Origin: an uncultured Isosphaeraceae bacterium
Lineage (GTDB): Bacteria > Planctomycetota > Planctomycetia > Isosphaerales > Isosphaeraceae
DNA: 64,000 nt
Assembly: GCA_945957605.1 (NCBI GenBank)
Contig: CAMFLR010000008.1
Span: 1 to 64,000, forward strand
Reading direction: 5' to 3'
The first letter of the stretch is position 1, and every line of letters starts with the position of its first letter. The position numbers and the translations under genes are program-made. Below, one piece after another: positions 44,862 through 55,199 of this stretch. Below the pieces are notes generated by a model. The model was not told where the DNA came from. It made no database searches and worked only from the letters and a program-made list of their open reading frames with translations.

Positions 44862-45393
44862 CGCTCGACTCGATCCAAATCCAAGGCGCGGCGCAAACCC
44901 GCGCGGCCAGGGTGACTCCGGCGCAACATTGGCCGTGACAAGATGATATCCAATCCGAACGGACGTTCTAAGTCAATCGGGCTACGCATCGACTTTCGAT
45001 TCGAGATCGATTGGACACCCATTGTCGCCCCAGCTTACCTTAACTCCGTTACATCCATGCTCCCCATACGGCTCTGCCAAATTGACTCCGGTCGTTCGGC
45101 CCGCTTTTTGGGCTACCGCCAAAATGGCAGTTAATGCGTGCTCCAACGTTTTTGAACAATCAGTGCAAGAACCGTAAGTTCATGAATTCCAAGGCCTAAG
45201 AAGAATTCATTCCATCAGTTTCTCGTTCTGGCATCGTGGTTGCATAAGGAGGGAAATCGTAATCGGGCGAATCGCTACAGAGTGACGCCCGTTGTCAATC
45301 GAGCGACGCCGGCTGTTTTTTGAATCTCGTCACCGACAGCCGGCCCTTTGCTTGAGAATCCATCCAGTTGGCATCTCCGAAAGGAGCTTAGTT
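44862..45393. promoter_or_regulatory. dnaK upstream region with inverted repeat
   Basis: 532 bp between pheA and dnaK starts, with no gene that I can support. ATGAATTC (45182-45189) and GAATTCAT (45203-45210) form an exact inverted repeat with a 13-base spacer, about 185 bases before the dnaK start. This is an operator-like shape but matches neither CIRCE nor the HspR (HAIR) site. GAATTCATT recurs 5' of clpB at 49256-49264. Confidence 0.4.
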
Positions 45394-47325
45394 GTGGCTG
45401 AAGGCGAAAAGATTATCGGTATCGACCTCGGAACAACGAACAGCGTGGTCGCCGTGATGGAAGGCGGAGACACCACTGTCATCGCCAACCAGGAAGGAAG
45501 CCGGCTCACCCCGTCCGTCGTTGCGTTCAACTCCAAGGGCGAAGTGCTTGTCGGAGACCCGGCGAAGCGTCAGGCTGTGACGAACCCCCGCGGCACGATC
45601 TACTCGATCAAGCGGTTCATGGGGCGCCGGCACGACGAAGTTCGTAACGAAGAGAAGATGGTCCCCTATGAGGTCGTCGGTGGTGCAACCGACTACGTCA
45701 AGGTCCATGTCGGTGGCAAGGATCAGACTCCGCCGGAAATCTCGGCGCTGATTCTCCGCAAGCTCAAGGAAGCGGCCGAGAGCTATCTCGGTCACAAGGT
45801 GCGCAAGGCGGTCATCACCGTTCCGGCTTACTTCAACGATGCCCAGCGCCAGGCGACGAAAGACGCCGGCCAGATCGCCGGTCTCGAAGTCGCTCGTATC
45901 ATCAACGAGCCGACTGCAGCCGCCCTTGCTTACGGCCTCGACAAGAAGAAGAACGAGAAGATTGCGGTCTTCGACCTCGGCGGTGGTACGTTCGACATTT
46001 CGATCCTCGATGTCGCCGACGGCGTGTTCGAAGTGCTCGCGACCAACGGCGACACCCATCTCGGTGGCGACGACTGGGACGAGGCGCTCATTCTCTACAT
46101 CGCGGGTGAGTTCAAGAAGGAACAGGGCGTCGACCTGGTCAAGGACCAGATGGCCCTCCAGCGGTTGAAGGAAGCGGCGGAAAAGGCGAAGAAAGACCTT
46201 TCGTTCCAGGCACAGGCCGATATCAACCTGCCGTTCATCACGGCGGACGCAAGCGGTCCCAAGCACCTGACGATGGTCATCACCCGCGCCCAGTTCGAGA
46301 AGCTGACGGACAACCTGTTCGATCGCTGCCGTGGCCCGGTGCTCAAGGCTCTTGAAGACGCGAAGCTCAAGCCCAGCCAGATCGACGAAGTCGTGATGGT
46401 CGGCGGTTCGACCCGCATGCCGCGCGTCCAGCAGATCGTCAAGGAAATCTTCGGCAAGGATCCACACAAGGGCGTGAATCCCGACGAAGTCGTGGCGATT
46501 GGTGCCGCGATTCAAGGTGCGGTGCTCACCGGCGAAGTGAAGGACCTGCTCCTCCTCGACGTCACCCCGCTGTCGCTGGGTCTCGAAACGAAGGGCGGCG
46601 TGTTCACGAAGCTCGTCGAGCGCAACACGACGATTCCGACCGACAAGTCCGAGACCTTCACGACCGCTGAAGACAACCAGACGGCTGTGACGATTCGCGT
46701 CTTCCAGGGCGAACGCCCGATGGCGGCCGACAACCGCTTGCTCGGTCAGTTCAACCTCGAAGGCATTCCGCCGGCGCGGATGGGAACGCCGCAGATCGAG
46801 GTGACCTTCTCGCTCGACGCCAACGGTATTTTGAACGTCGGCGCGAAGGATAAGGGAACCGGCAAGGAGCACAAGATTCGGATCGAGTCGTCCGGTGGTC
46901 TCACCAAGGACGAAATTGAGAAGATGCAGCGCGACGCCGAGTCGCACGCGGCTGACGACAAGAAGAAGCGCGAACTGGCCGAATCCCGCAACACCGCCGA
47001 ACAGCGTGTCTATCAGCTTGAAAAACTGATGGATGAGAACAAGGAAAAGCTGAGCGAAGGCGACAAGTCGGCCGTGCAGGCGGCGATCGCCAAGGTGAAG
47101 GAAACCTTGAAAGGCGAAGATGTTGCGGCGATCAACCAGTCGGTTGAAGACCTGCAGCGGGCGAGCCAGGCGATGGCCGAACACCTCTACGCGGCCAACG
47201 CCAATGCGGGCGCGGCTCCTGGAGGAGACGGCGCGGCGGCTGGTGCCGGACCGGGCGCTGGTGCGGCGGCGGGAGCGGGTCAGCCCGACGACGTGATCGA
47301 CGTCGAGTTCGAGGAAAAGAAGTAA
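45394..47325 (+). CDS. dnaK: Hsp70 chaperone DnaK
   Basis: A 643-residue Hsp70. The nucleotide-binding domain starts [19 protein letters not shown] and has [33 protein letters not shown] and [10 protein letters not shown]. The substrate-binding domain has [18 protein letters not shown] and [21 protein letters not shown]. The tail is Gly/Ala-rich and ends [12 protein letters not shown]. The start is GTG at 45394, set by AAGGAG 8 bases upstream; the open frame back to 45292 has no homology. dnaJ and grpE are not adjacent. A perfect terminator follows. Confidence 0.98.
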   Translation: MAEGEKIIGIDLGTTNSVVAVMEGGDTTVIANQEGSRLTPSVVAFNSKGEVLVGDPAKRQAVTNPRGTIYSIKRFMGRRHDEVRNEEKMVPYEVVGGATDYVKVHVGGKDQTPPEISALILRKLKEAAESYLGHKVRKAVITVPAYFNDAQRQATKDAGQIAGLEVARIINEPTAAALAYGLDKKKNEKIAVFDLGGGTFDISILDVADGVFEVLATNGDTHLGGDDWDEALILYIAGEFKKEQGVDLVKDQMALQRLKEAAEKAKKDLSFQAQADINLPFITADASGPKHLTMVITRAQFEKLTDNLFDRCRGPVLKALEDAKLKPSQIDEVVMVGGSTRMPRVQQIVKEIFGKDPHKGVNPDEVVAIGAAIQGAVLTGEVKDLLLLDVTPLSLGLETKGGVFTKLVERNTTIPTDKSETFTTAEDNQTAVTIRVFQGERPMAADNRLLGQFNLEGIPPARMGTPQIEVTFSLDANGILNVGAKDKGTGKEHKIRIESSGGLTKDEIEKMQRDAESHAADDKKKRELAESRNTAEQRVYQLEKLMDENKEKLSEGDKSAVQAAIAKVKETLKGEDVAAINQSVEDLQRASQAMAEHLYAANANAGAAPGGDGAAAGAGPGAGAAAGAGQPDDVIDVEFEEKK

Positions 47326-47358
47326 ACGGGCTGACAGATTGCAGCCAGATTTTCTCTG

Positions 47359-47394
47359 GAAAGGAAGCGAGTCTAAACTCGCTTCCTTTCTTTT
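47359..47394 (+). terminator. Rho-independent terminator of dnaK
   Basis: Perfect 14-bp stem (47359-47372 with 47377-47390), CTAA loop, then TTTTG, 33 bases after the dnaK stop. Confidence 0.96.
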
Positions 47395-47491
47395 GTTATA
47401 CTAGCCGCTGATCCCTTCCGAGCGGCCGGCGCCTCAGAACTCGACGCCGCCGGGCTCGGCCCTTCTGCTTTCGCTCCCAGGAGTTAGCGCG

Positions 47492-47899
47492 ATGTCGCTT
47501 GAAAACGCCAGGGCGGTGTACCCCCTGCTCGTCGGTCTGGCCAGGGACCTGTCTGCAGCGAATCGCGAACGTCGGACCATCGTTTGGGTCTCATACGACG
47601 ATTTCTGCAGTCGCTGCAAGTCGGTCGGACTGAACGAGACGCCTCGTACGATTTCAAATAAGGTTCTCAAGCCGCTCCAGGCGATTTGTCTGGAAAAAGG
47701 ACTGCCCGACCTGAGCGCCCTGATCATTCAGAAGCCCAAGTCGCGCACCGACAGCGGCAACCTCATCCGTCCGTCGGATGGTTGGTGGGAGCCCTACGCT
47801 GCCAGCAATGAGTCGACCGTTGGTGATATTGGATTCTGGTTCAAGCGGTTTCAGGCCGCACGCGACTACGCTGAATGGCCCGATTCCGTTCCCTTCTGA
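47492..47899 (+). CDS. Small unknown protein, tandem pair member A
   Basis: A 135-residue soluble protein with no signal peptide. It shares a plan with the next gene: YPLLVGLARDL near the start, a 'TIVWVSYDDF' segment (compare TVTYSELA in B), TPRTISNKVLKPLQAICLEKGLPDLSALIIQKPKS in the middle and DYAEWP near the end. I recall this arrangement (ITYGELA, then GLPpLtalVV and PG) in small unnamed proteins of many bacteria but know no function. Start is ATG at 47492 with AGGAG about 10 bases upstream. Confidence 0.7.
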   Translation: MSLENARAVYPLLVGLARDLSAANRERRTIVWVSYDDFCSRCKSVGLNETPRTISNKVLKPLQAICLEKGLPDLSALIIQKPKSRTDSGNLIRPSDGWWEPYAASNESTVGDIGFWFKRFQAARDYAEWPDSVPF

Positions 47900-47927
47900 C
47901 CCACCGCAATCTCGGATCTGCGCTAAA

Positions 47928-48284
47928 ATGATCGCCTTCTCAGACGCCCTCAATTCCGCCTGGCCGGTCTTGATGGAGGCGATCAGGATGCGCAGAACGG
48001 TCACCTATTCTGAGCTTGCAGGACGCGCGGGGCCGCCTCTCACGGCCCGCGCGATCCATCGCCAGTTTCTCAATCCGCTCTCAGTTCGCTGCCGCGCCGC
48101 CCATCTTCCCGATCTCACCGCCCTGGTCGTGCGGAAGTCGAGCGGACTTCCCGGCGGCGGATGGTTCGACCCCAAAGATCTCACCAATAAAAGCGCGACA
48201 ACAGCCTGGGCCGAAGCTGTGCTCGAATGCTACAGCTTTGCCTGGCCCAAGCGGCCGCACCCTGGTTTGCTGGCGAAGGATTGA
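47928..48284 (+). CDS. Small unknown protein, tandem pair member B
   Basis: A 118-residue soluble protein homologous to the preceding one: WPVLMEAIRMRRTVTYSELAGRAG, TARAIHRQFLNPLSVRCRAAHLPDLTALVVRKSSG and LPGGGWFDP, ending YSFAWP. The frame is open upstream to 47778, overlapping gene A. The ATG at 47928 aligns with gene A's start, though it has no clear ribosome site; coupling to gene A, 28 bp away, may help. Function unknown. No membrane segment. Confidence 0.68.
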   Translation: MIAFSDALNSAWPVLMEAIRMRRTVTYSELAGRAGPPLTARAIHRQFLNPLSVRCRAAHLPDLTALVVRKSSGLPGGGWFDPKDLTNKSATTAWAEAVLECYSFAWPKRPHPGLLAKD

Positions 48285-48448
48285 CTTTCAAAGCACTCCG
48301 GGAATCGTCGATTCGCCAATGCAGGTCGGTAACCCCGCGCCAAGCGGGTTCGTGCCGTGTAGGCTTGGGGAAATTTGGGCGAAGTTCACATGCTTGCCCA
48401 ACCCGTGTTGCTGCCGCGTTCCCGTGTCCCATCTCCAGGACAACCGCG

Positions 48449-49240
48449 ATGGATGGCCTCACACCTACTGATCCCGCCCCCGTTGTTGACTCAGCCGTCC
48501 CGCCCGAACCGCCAACGACAAAGTGCTCATGGCCGATGGTTTTGCTGGCCGCGGTCGTCGCGGGCCTGGTCGCATTCGGCATTGGCGAGTTTACTTACAA
48601 GGCCTGGCTGCCGCCCAAGACGATCCTCGCCGGCTTCCAGCCGATGGAAGGCTACACATTCAAGGACCTTTCGACCGCCGACACCAAAAACGCGGTTCTT
48701 ACCTATATGGTGACCGGAGCCGTTTTCGGGCTCGTGCTTGGTGCCTGTGGTGGTCTGTGTAGGCGCTCGGGTAAGCACGCGATCATCGGCGCTGGGACCG
48801 GCCTGGTTGTGGGTGGTTTGATCGGCCGATTCGCGACGGTCGCAGTGATGTACGCCTACTTCCGTCAAAGGGAACTCAGCGAGTCCGACCAGGCGTTCGA
48901 GGTCTTCATGCCATTCCTGGTTCATGGAACCATTGGCGCTGTTCTCGGGCTAATCGCCGCCGCTTCGTTCGTTGTTGGCATGGGCATCCGTCTTCGATTG
49001 GGAGTGCCGGTCGTGGTCAGCGGGCTCGTGGGTGGTGTTATTGGTGCGATCATCGCTGAGGTCATCGGCGTCGTTGCATTTCCGCTCTCCAGCACCGATC
49101 GCCCCATCCCCGAATTCTGGGCTCCACGGCTCATTTCGTTCATGGCGATATCGCTGGTGAGTGTTATTCTTGCCGCCCTCGCCACCCGACCCAGGAAGCC
49201 TCGCGCGAGCGCTTTGACGACCGCGACGCCGACGGGCTGA
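48449..49240 (+). CDS. Six-helix membrane protein, unknown
   Basis: A 263-residue protein with about six Gly- and Ala-rich membrane helices (first about 30-52, last about 230-248). The N-terminus is Pro-rich and cytoplasmic. There is a polar loop of about 40 residues after helix 1 (YKAWLPPKTILAGFQPMEGYTFKDL). Helices such as AIIGAGTGLVVGGLIGRFATVAVMYAYF suggest tight helix packing. No named family is recognised. The start at 48449 is preferred over an open frame to 48227 because the upstream part lacks protein-like features. It lies between the small pair and clpB. Confidence 0.65.
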   Translation: MDGLTPTDPAPVVDSAVPPEPPTTKCSWPMVLLAAVVAGLVAFGIGEFTYKAWLPPKTILAGFQPMEGYTFKDLSTADTKNAVLTYMVTGAVFGLVLGACGGLCRRSGKHAIIGAGTGLVVGGLIGRFATVAVMYAYFRQRELSESDQAFEVFMPFLVHGTIGAVLGLIAAASFVVGMGIRLRLGVPVVVSGLVGGVIGAIIAEVIGVVAFPLSSTDRPIPEFWAPRLISFMAISLVSVILAALATRPRKPRASALTTATPTG

Positions 49241-49390
49241 TCGCTTGATTGGACGGAATTCATTAACTTCGCCAAAACCCGTGAATAACGGCGTTATCGT
49301 AGAACAATTGGCATCATTTTGGCGTATACGAGGAGGCATTTCACTCTCCCCTCTCAAAATAAGAATTGACCTTCTCCGGAGGATACCGAT

Positions 49391-52033
49391 ATGGCCTTTC
49401 GGCCCGACAAATTGACCATGAAGAGTCAAGAAGCGGTGCAGAAGGCGCAGCAACTGGCGTCGGAAAAAGGACACCAGCGGCTCGAGCCGATGCACCTTCT
49501 CGTCGCCTTGCTCGACGCCGAGCAGCCGGTCGTACGAGATTTGATCACGAACTTGGGTGTTGACCCAACGCGTGTGGCTCGCGCTGCAACGGAAGGGCTG
49601 AACGCGCTGCCGAAGGTTTCCGGCGGTGAGATGATCACCAGCCCTGAACTCGGCAAGGTGCTCGAAACGGCGAGCAGCGAAGCCGATAGCATGGGCGATC
49701 AGTTCATCACGGTCGAACACCTGCTGCTCGCGCTCACCAAGGTGAAGAGCAAGGCTCAGGAACTGCTTGCCGCGCTCGGCATCGCCGAAAAAGACGTGCG
49801 CGCTGCCGTGCCGAAGATGCGTGGAGGACGCAAGGTGAACGACAACAATCCCGAGGACAAGTACAAAGCCCTCGAGAAATACGGCCGCGACCTCGTCGAG
49901 CTTGCCAGCCAGAGCAAGATGGATCCCGTCATCGGCCGCGACTCGGAAATCCGACGCGTCGTGCAGATTCTCAGTCGCCGCACGAAGAACAACCCGGTGC
50001 TGATCGGTGAGCCAGGCGTCGGTAAGACTGCGATTGTCGAAGGACTGGCCCAGCGCATCGTTTCGGGCGACGTTCCCGAGAGTCTCAAGAATCGCAAAGT
50101 TGTCGCGCTTGATATGGGAGCGCTCGTCGCCGGTGCAAAGTATCGCGGCGATTTTGAAGAGCGGCTCAAGGCCGTGCTGCAGGACGTCGAGCAATCGAAC
50201 GGCCGGGTGATACTCTTCATCGACGAGCTGCACCTCGTTGTTGGCGCAGGCAAAACCGAAGGCGCGATGGACGCGGCCAATCTCCTCAAGCCTGCACTTG
50301 CTCGCGGCGAGCTGCGTTGCATCGGCGCGACGACTCTCGACGAGTATCGCGAGAACATCGAGAAGGACGCCGCACTCGAACGGCGGTTCCAGCCGGTCTT
50401 CGTCGGCGAGCCGACCGTTGACGACACCGTCGCGATTCTTCGCGGCATTAAGGAGAAGTACGAGGTTCACCACAAGGTCACGATCAAGGACTCCGCGCTC
50501 GTCGCGGCAGCCAAGCTCGCGTCACGCTACATCACCGACCGCTTCCTTCCCGACAAGGCGATCGACCTCGTTGACGAAGCGGCCAGCCGGATCTCGATGG
50601 AGCTGCAATCGGTTCCCACCGAGATCGACGTCGTTCAACGCCGATTGAGTCAGCTTGAACTCGCACGGCGCATGCTGGCGGAGGAGAAGGAAGAGCACGC
50701 GGTCGAGCGGCTCGCGGAAGTTGAGGCGGAGATTACCGAACTGTCGAAGCAGAAGCTCGACCTGCGCTCGCAATGGGAAATGGAGAAATCCGGCCTGGGC
50801 GGCACGCAGCAAATTCGCGAAAAGCTTGATGCTTCGATCAAGGAGTATGAAAAGTTCGAGCATGAGTTCAAGCGAACAGAGCTTTCAGGCCAAATTCCAA
50901 CTGCGCAACAATATGAAAAACGGTTTGCGCTCTGGAAGGAAGTCGAAGAGCTGAAGAAGCGGCTCACCGAGGCCGAGGCGCGGAAGGAGGACGAGAAGCC
51001 GAAGGAAACGAAGCGTCTGCTCAAGACCGAGGTTGATCCCGAGGAGATCGCCGAGGTTGTTAGCCAGTGGACCGGCATTCCCGTAGCCAAGATGCTGACG
51101 ACCGAGCGCGAGAAACTGATCAAGCTCGAGGATCAAATTCACCTGCGGATGGTGAATCAGAACGCAGCCGTTACGGCGGTCGCGAATGCGGTTCGCCGGA
51201 GTCGCGCGGGTCTGCAAGATCCCAACAAGCCGATCGGATCGTTCCTGTTTCTTGGACCGACAGGCGTGGGCAAGACCGAACTGGCCAAAGCCCTCGCGGA
51301 GTTTCTGTTCGACAGCGAAACGGCGATGATTCGTCTCGACATGAGCGAATTCGGTGAGCGGCACAACGTCGCCCGACTGATCGGCGCCCCTCCAGGGTAC
51401 GTCGGTTACGAGGAAGGCGGCCGGCTTACTGAAGCGGTTCGTCGTCGGCCTTATTCGGTCGTGCTGCTTGACGAAGTCGAAAAGGCGCATCGCGACGTCT
51501 TCAACGTTCTGCTTCAGGTGCTCGACGACGGCCGTTTAACCGATGGCCAGGGGCGTACCGTCGACTTCCGCAACACGGTGATTATCATGACTTCGAACCT
51601 CGGCAGCCAGGCGATCGCCGAAATGGCCGAGACGGGTGATGAGAGTCGCATGCAGCGCAAGGTGATGGACGCGGTGCGAGGTGCGTTCCTGCCCGAGTTC
51701 ATCAACCGCATCGACGAGACGATCATCTTCCATCAGCTTGGCATGAACGAACTGACCAAGATCGTCGATATCCAGCTCAAGCGGCTCAAAGGCCAGTTGA
51801 GTGAAGCCGGTTTGAATCTGTCGCTGACGGAAGAGGCGAAACAACGGATCGCCGAGGAAGGATTTGATCCAGCCTATGGCGCACGTCCTCTTAAGCGAGT
51901 GCTTCAGCAACGCATCGCGAATCCACTCGCAACTGCCCTGCTCGAAGGAAAAGCAGCGACCGGACAGACAGTGGAGATTGGTTACGACGGCGAAGACTTC
52001 ACGTTCAAGCCGATCGCAACTGTGAAAAGTTGA
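49391..52033 (+). CDS. clpB: ClpB disaggregase
   Basis: An 880-residue Hsp100 hexameric ATPase that rescues aggregated proteins with DnaK. The N-domain (about 1-150) starts [23 protein letters not shown]1 has [10 protein letters not shown] and [15 protein letters not shown]. The coiled-coil M-domain covers roughly 400-530 ([21 protein letters not shown]). NBD2 has [36 protein letters not shown] and [23 protein letters not shown] lies just upstream of the start. dnaK is 2 kb upstream on the same strand. Confidence 0.97.
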   Translation: MAFRPDKLTMKSQEAVQKAQQLASEKGHQRLEPMHLLVALLDAEQPVVRDLITNLGVDPTRVARAATEGLNALPKVSGGEMITSPELGKVLETASSEADSMGDQFITVEHLLLALTKVKSKAQELLAALGIAEKDVRAAVPKMRGGRKVNDNNPEDKYKALEKYGRDLVELASQSKMDPVIGRDSEIRRVVQILSRRTKNNPVLIGEPGVGKTAIVEGLAQRIVSGDVPESLKNRKVVALDMGALVAGAKYRGDFEERLKAVLQDVEQSNGRVILFIDELHLVVGAGKTEGAMDAANLLKPALARGELRCIGATTLDEYRENIEKDAALERRFQPVFVGEPTVDDTVAILRGIKEKYEVHHKVTIKDSALVAAAKLASRYITDRFLPDKAIDLVDEAASRISMELQSVPTEIDVVQRRLSQLELARRMLAEEKEEHAVERLAEVEAEITELSKQKLDLRSQWEMEKSGLGGTQQIREKLDASIKEYEKFEHEFKRTELSGQIPTAQQYEKRFALWKEVEELKKRLTEAEARKEDEKPKETKRLLKTEVDPEEIAEVVSQWTGIPVAKMLTTEREKLIKLEDQIHLRMVNQNAAVTAVANAVRRSRAGLQDPNKPIGSFLFLGPTGVGKTELAKALAEFLFDSETAMIRLDMSEFGERHNVARLIGAPPGYVGYEEGGRLTEAVRRRPYSVVLLDEVEKAHRDVFNVLLQVLDDGRLTDGQGRTVDFRNTVIIMTSNLGSQAIAEMAETGDESRMQRKVMDAVRGAFLPEFINRIDETIIFHQLGMNELTKIVDIQLKRLKGQLSEAGLNLSLTEEAKQRIAEEGFDPAYGARPLKRVLQQRIANPLATALLEGKAATGQTVEIGYDGEDFTFKPIATVKS

Positions 52034-52054
52034 GCGTTATGACCTTCAGCAAAG

Positions 52055-52098
52055 ACCCCGCGGGCGCGGTTAGCCGGGCTCGCGGGGTTGCTTCATTT
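52055..52098 (+). terminator. Terminator-like stem-loop after clpB
   Basis: ACCCCGCG (52055-52062) pairs with CGCGGGGT (52081-52088), and the inner stem continues with one mismatch. The tail TGCTTCATTT is only moderately U-rich. It lies 22 bases after the clpB stop. Confidence 0.7.
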
Positions 52099-52151
52099 AT
52101 GTCGCGTCTCTTTGGGCTGGCCCGCCTTGACAATTTCCGTATCATCAGACG

Positions 52152-52547
52152 ATGATGATTGGGCCTCAGCCAGGCCCGGTCCTTCAAGAAACGTGGAATG
52201 TCCTGGTGAAATCGAAACGGTTTTGGCTCGCATTCTGGTACGCGTTGGCGGCAATCGTCGTCCCGGCCTTTCACGACCATCGTGAAGCCGACGAGGATGT
52301 CGTTCCGACTGCGATTGCCGGTTGCGAAGACCCAGGCACACACCTTTCTGGCCACGGTGCACCCGACCTTACGCACCATGAGCTCGATTGCCCTGCCTGC
52401 CAATTCCGAGCCGAACATCACGCGATCACGCTTAGTGTCGCGCTGACAGAGGCTCCAAGGTCCGACGCGGCGACGGCTATCATTGCCAGTCTTCGCGAAT
52501 CGGTCCCCGTTACGCGCGTCGTCGCGCGTGGCCCTCCGCTCGCCTGA
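52152..52547 (+). CDS. Small Cys/His-rich protein, unknown
   Basis: A 131-residue protein. One hydrophobic segment (about 24-41, FWLAFWYALAAIVVPAF) is followed by an outer part with HLSGHGAPDLTHHELDCPACQFRAEHH, which joins a CxxC pair (80-83) to several histidines. The arrangement recalls DUF2946-like small proteins of bacterial metal loci, but no metal genes are adjacent. The opposite strand also has an open frame here, so the call is moderate. Start is the first of two ATGs at 52152. Confidence 0.5.
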   Translation: MMIGPQPGPVLQETWNVLVKSKRFWLAFWYALAAIVVPAFHDHREADEDVVPTAIAGCEDPGTHLSGHGAPDLTHHELDCPACQFRAEHHAITLSVALTEAPRSDAATAIIASLRESVPVTRVVARGPPLA

Positions 52548-52703
52548 AACGCAGCGCCCTTTTGAGCCGCTGTCTCGCTCTGCGCTGAGATTGCTGGCTC
52601 GTATCATCGCGTGCGATTTCATTCATCGATCATCCTCGATATTCGGGCACGGCCGCGCGTCTGCGGCATGTTACGTGTGCCGGTGCGAGCGGAGTCTTAA
52701 ATC

Positions 52704-53753
52704 ATGTTGTATCATCGCCTTGCGCGGCCACGATTCCGCGCGTTTACCTTGATCGAGCTTCTCGTCGTCATCGCCATCATTGCGGTATTGATCGCCCTGC
52801 TCCTTCCCGCGGTTCAGGCTGCTCGCGAAGCAGCGCGACGGTCGCAGTGCACGAACAACCTCAAGCAAATCGGTGTGGCGATTCACAACTATCACGAGTC
52901 GATCGGCACGTTCCCACCCGGCTATATCAGCGGTGTGAATCCGTCGATTACCGACGCGTGCGACCAGGATGCCGAGAATAGTGTGTCAGTTGACACCGGG
53001 CCGGGCTGGGCCTGGGGCAGCATGATCCTGCCACAGATCGACCAGCAGCCGTTATACAACTCGATCAATTTCAATCTTTCGGTGGCGTACCATCAGAACG
53101 ATACCTCGAGCCACACTTCGCTCAGCGTGTATCTCTGCCCGTCTGATTTCGGGCCGTCGCTCGTTCCCGTGCTCGCCGATCCGCCAGATCCGGCGAATGC
53201 TGGTTCGTTCAGTGGCTCGAACATCGTCGACCAGGTTGCGCGAGGGAACTACATCGGGATGTTCGGTCTTGGTGAAATCTGCGCGGCTTCAGGCGCTTCG
53301 AGCCAACCGAATGTCGGTTCGGTCGGCACGGCGTCGGGTATGTTTTTCCGCAACAGCCGTCTCACGTTTGCAAACGTGGTCGACGGGACGAGTAACACCA
53401 TCGCTATCGGCGAACGTAGCTCGAACCTGAGCTACGTCACGTGGACGGCTCGCTCGATCAACGGCTGGCTCGGTAAGACGTCATTTCTCGAAGGTGGGAC
53501 CGACAAGTTCGACCCATCGCCCGAGGAATGCTGGACGCAAGTCCTCGGCCCTGCGGGACTCGAAGACGGCAACCGCACGATCAACGATCCCGAGGCGCAC
53601 GTTGAGGATTACTGGAGCCGTCACCCCGGCGGGGCGAATTTCCTGTTCGCCGATGGCTCGGTGCACTTCCTCAAGAACTCGATCAACCCGACTCCGTGGC
53701 GTGCACTCGCGACGCGCAACGGGGGCGAGGTGATTAGCTCCGATTCTTATTGA
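52704..53753 (+). CDS. DUF1559 prepilin-like protein
   Basis: A 349-residue protein of the DUF1559 family, expanded in planctomycetes. The type IV pilin-like N-terminus reads RAFTLIELLVVIAIIAVLIALLLPAVQAAREAARRSQC. The residue before the cut site is Ala rather than the usual Gly. NNLKQIGVAIHNYH, a central YLCPSD and the C-terminal NFLFADGSVHFL are family hallmarks. It is probably membrane-anchored or assembled as a pseudopilin. Exact role is not established for the family. Confidence 0.93.
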   Translation: MLYHRLARPRFRAFTLIELLVVIAIIAVLIALLLPAVQAAREAARRSQCTNNLKQIGVAIHNYHESIGTFPPGYISGVNPSITDACDQDAENSVSVDTGPGWAWGSMILPQIDQQPLYNSINFNLSVAYHQNDTSSHTSLSVYLCPSDFGPSLVPVLADPPDPANAGSFSGSNIVDQVARGNYIGMFGLGEICAASGASSQPNVGSVGTASGMFFRNSRLTFANVVDGTSNTIAIGERSSNLSYVTWTARSINGWLGKTSFLEGGTDKFDPSPEECWTQVLGPAGLEDGNRTINDPEAHVEDYWSRHPGGANFLFADGSVHFLKNSINPTPWRALATRNGGEVISSDSY

Positions 53754-53771
53754 TCGATCAACCGCCAAAAC

Positions 53772-55199
53772 TCAGGCCGGCTTCAACGTCTTCGAGCGTT
53801 TCCCGCTCCGAGGCTTGAAGTCGGCCTTGTCGATTCCATAGCGACGCAGCTTTTCGCTGATGCTTCGCCGCGAAAGCTTGCAGTGCGCCGCAGTGGGCGC
53901 GATTCGCCCGTTGTAGTGTTCGAGCACACGCAACAGATACTCACGCTCGATGCGTTCAGTGAGCTCGTCGGTGATCTCCTGAAGCGGCCGATCTTCGTCG
54001 AAATCGAGGCTGAAGGGATCGACGTGCGTCGCCACGACGTGCGCGGGGATGTTTTCCTCGGGGATTTCATCGCCGAGCGTGGTGACCACGGCCATCTCGA
54101 CGATGTGCTCGAGCTCGCGGACGTTGCCGGGCCAGGTGTAATGTGACAGGCGATTGAGCGCGGCGCGTGAGATTGTTTTGACGGGATAGCCGCGATTGAC
54201 GAGCCGCTTCAGGAAGTGGTCGACGAGCAGCGGGATATCGTCGAGCCGCTCGCGCAAGGGCGGAAGCACGACCGAGACCACATTGAGGCGATAATACAGA
54301 TCCTCGCGGAACCGTCCCGAGTGGACGGCGAGGCTCAGGTCTTCGTTCGTCGCCGCAACAACCCGGCAGCTTGCCTGGATCATCTCGCCGCCGCCAACGC
54401 GTTCAAACGTGCCGTCCTGAAGCACGCGAAGCAGCTTGGCTTGCATCGCGAGCGGCAACGAGCCAATTTCATCGAGCAGAAGGGTACCGGATTTCGCCTG
54501 TTCGAACCGGCCAATTCGCTGCCGGTCGGCGCCTGTAAACGCCCCCCGCTCGTGCCCGAAAAACTCACTTTCGAGCAACGATTCAGGAATCGCCGCACAG
54601 TTCACGGCGACGAGTGGGCCCATGCGCGACTTGTCGTTGTAGTGAATCGCCTGTGAGACAAGTTCCTTGCCGGTGCCCGTCTCGCCGGTCACAAGTACTG
54701 GACAATTTGTGGTCGCAACTCGCGCCAGCTTGCTGAACACCTCGCGCATCCGGGCACTTTTGCCCAGCAGGTTGTGAAAGGAATAGCGCTCGATCAGCCC
54801 GCGCCTCAGGTCGCGGACTTCGTCCTGGATCTGTCGATCGGCGAGCGCCTTTTCGACGATCATTTCGAGCCGCGCGATGTCGAGCGGCTTCGAGACGAAG
54901 TCGTAGGCACCAAGGCGCATCGCGTCGACGACGACGGGAAGATCGGTGTTGTAACCCGTGATTAGAATGGGAGTTACAGGCAGGTCTCGATCGTGAATCT
55001 CGCGGATTAGATCGAGTCCGCCGATGCCCGTGAGACGCTGGTCGACGATGACGAGCGAAAAGTCGCCGTCGACGAGCATTTCGAGCGCAGTGGTACCGTC
55101 GGTGGCGGGTTCAAAAACGCGCCCCGGCTTGAACAATCGGGCCATGATCTGCTGGCGGATCACCTCGCTGGCGTCCACCACGAGAATGCGTCGGTCCAT
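53772..55199 (-). CDS. NtrC-type sigma54-dependent response regulator
   Basis: A 475-residue regulator. The receiver domain (about 4-117) has phospho-acceptor Asp53 (IVDQRL) and Lys in FVSKPLD. The AAA+ domain (about 145-370) has Walker A GETGTGKE, ESEFFGHERGAFTGAD (the sigma54-contact GAFTGA loop), Walker B TLLLDEIGSL and WPGNVRELEH. The C-terminal Fis-type helix-turn-helix is APTAAHCKLSRRSISEKLRRYGI. The start at ATG 55199 is preferred to the TTG at 55208. No histidine kinase is adjacent. It activates sigma54 promoters when phosphorylated. Confidence 0.93.
   Translation of the reverse strand: MDRRILVVDASEVIRQQIMARLFKPGRVFEPATDGTTALEMLVDGDFSLVIVDQRLTGIGGLDLIREIHDRDLPVTPILITGYNTDLPVVVDAMRLGAYDFVSKPLDIARLEMIVEKALADRQIQDEVRDLRRGLIERYSFHNLLGKSARMREVFSKLARVATTNCPVLVTGETGTGKELVSQAIHYNDKSRMGPLVAVNCAAIPESLLESEFFGHERGAFTGADRQRIGRFEQAKSGTLLLDEIGSLPLAMQAKLLRVLQDGTFERVGGGEMIQASCRVVAATNEDLSLAVHSGRFREDLYYRLNVVSVVLPPLRERLDDIPLLVDHFLKRLVNRGYPVKTISRAALNRLSHYTWPGNVRELEHIVEMAVVTTLGDEIPEENIPAHVVATHVDPFSLDFDEDRPLQEITDELTERIEREYLLRVLEHYNGRIAPTAAHCKLSRRSISEKLRRYGIDKADFKPRSGKRSKTLKPA

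Noticed and set aside
44862-45393. CIRCE or HspR site upstream of dnaK
   Set aside because: Neither TTAGCACTC-N9-GAGTGCTAA nor CTTGAGT-N7-ACTCAAG is present; the inverted repeat there is different.
52005-52622. Minus-strand open frame opposite the small Cys/His-rich gene
   Set aside because: It overlaps the clpB end and the terminator-like stem, has no recognisable motif and reads as a shadow.
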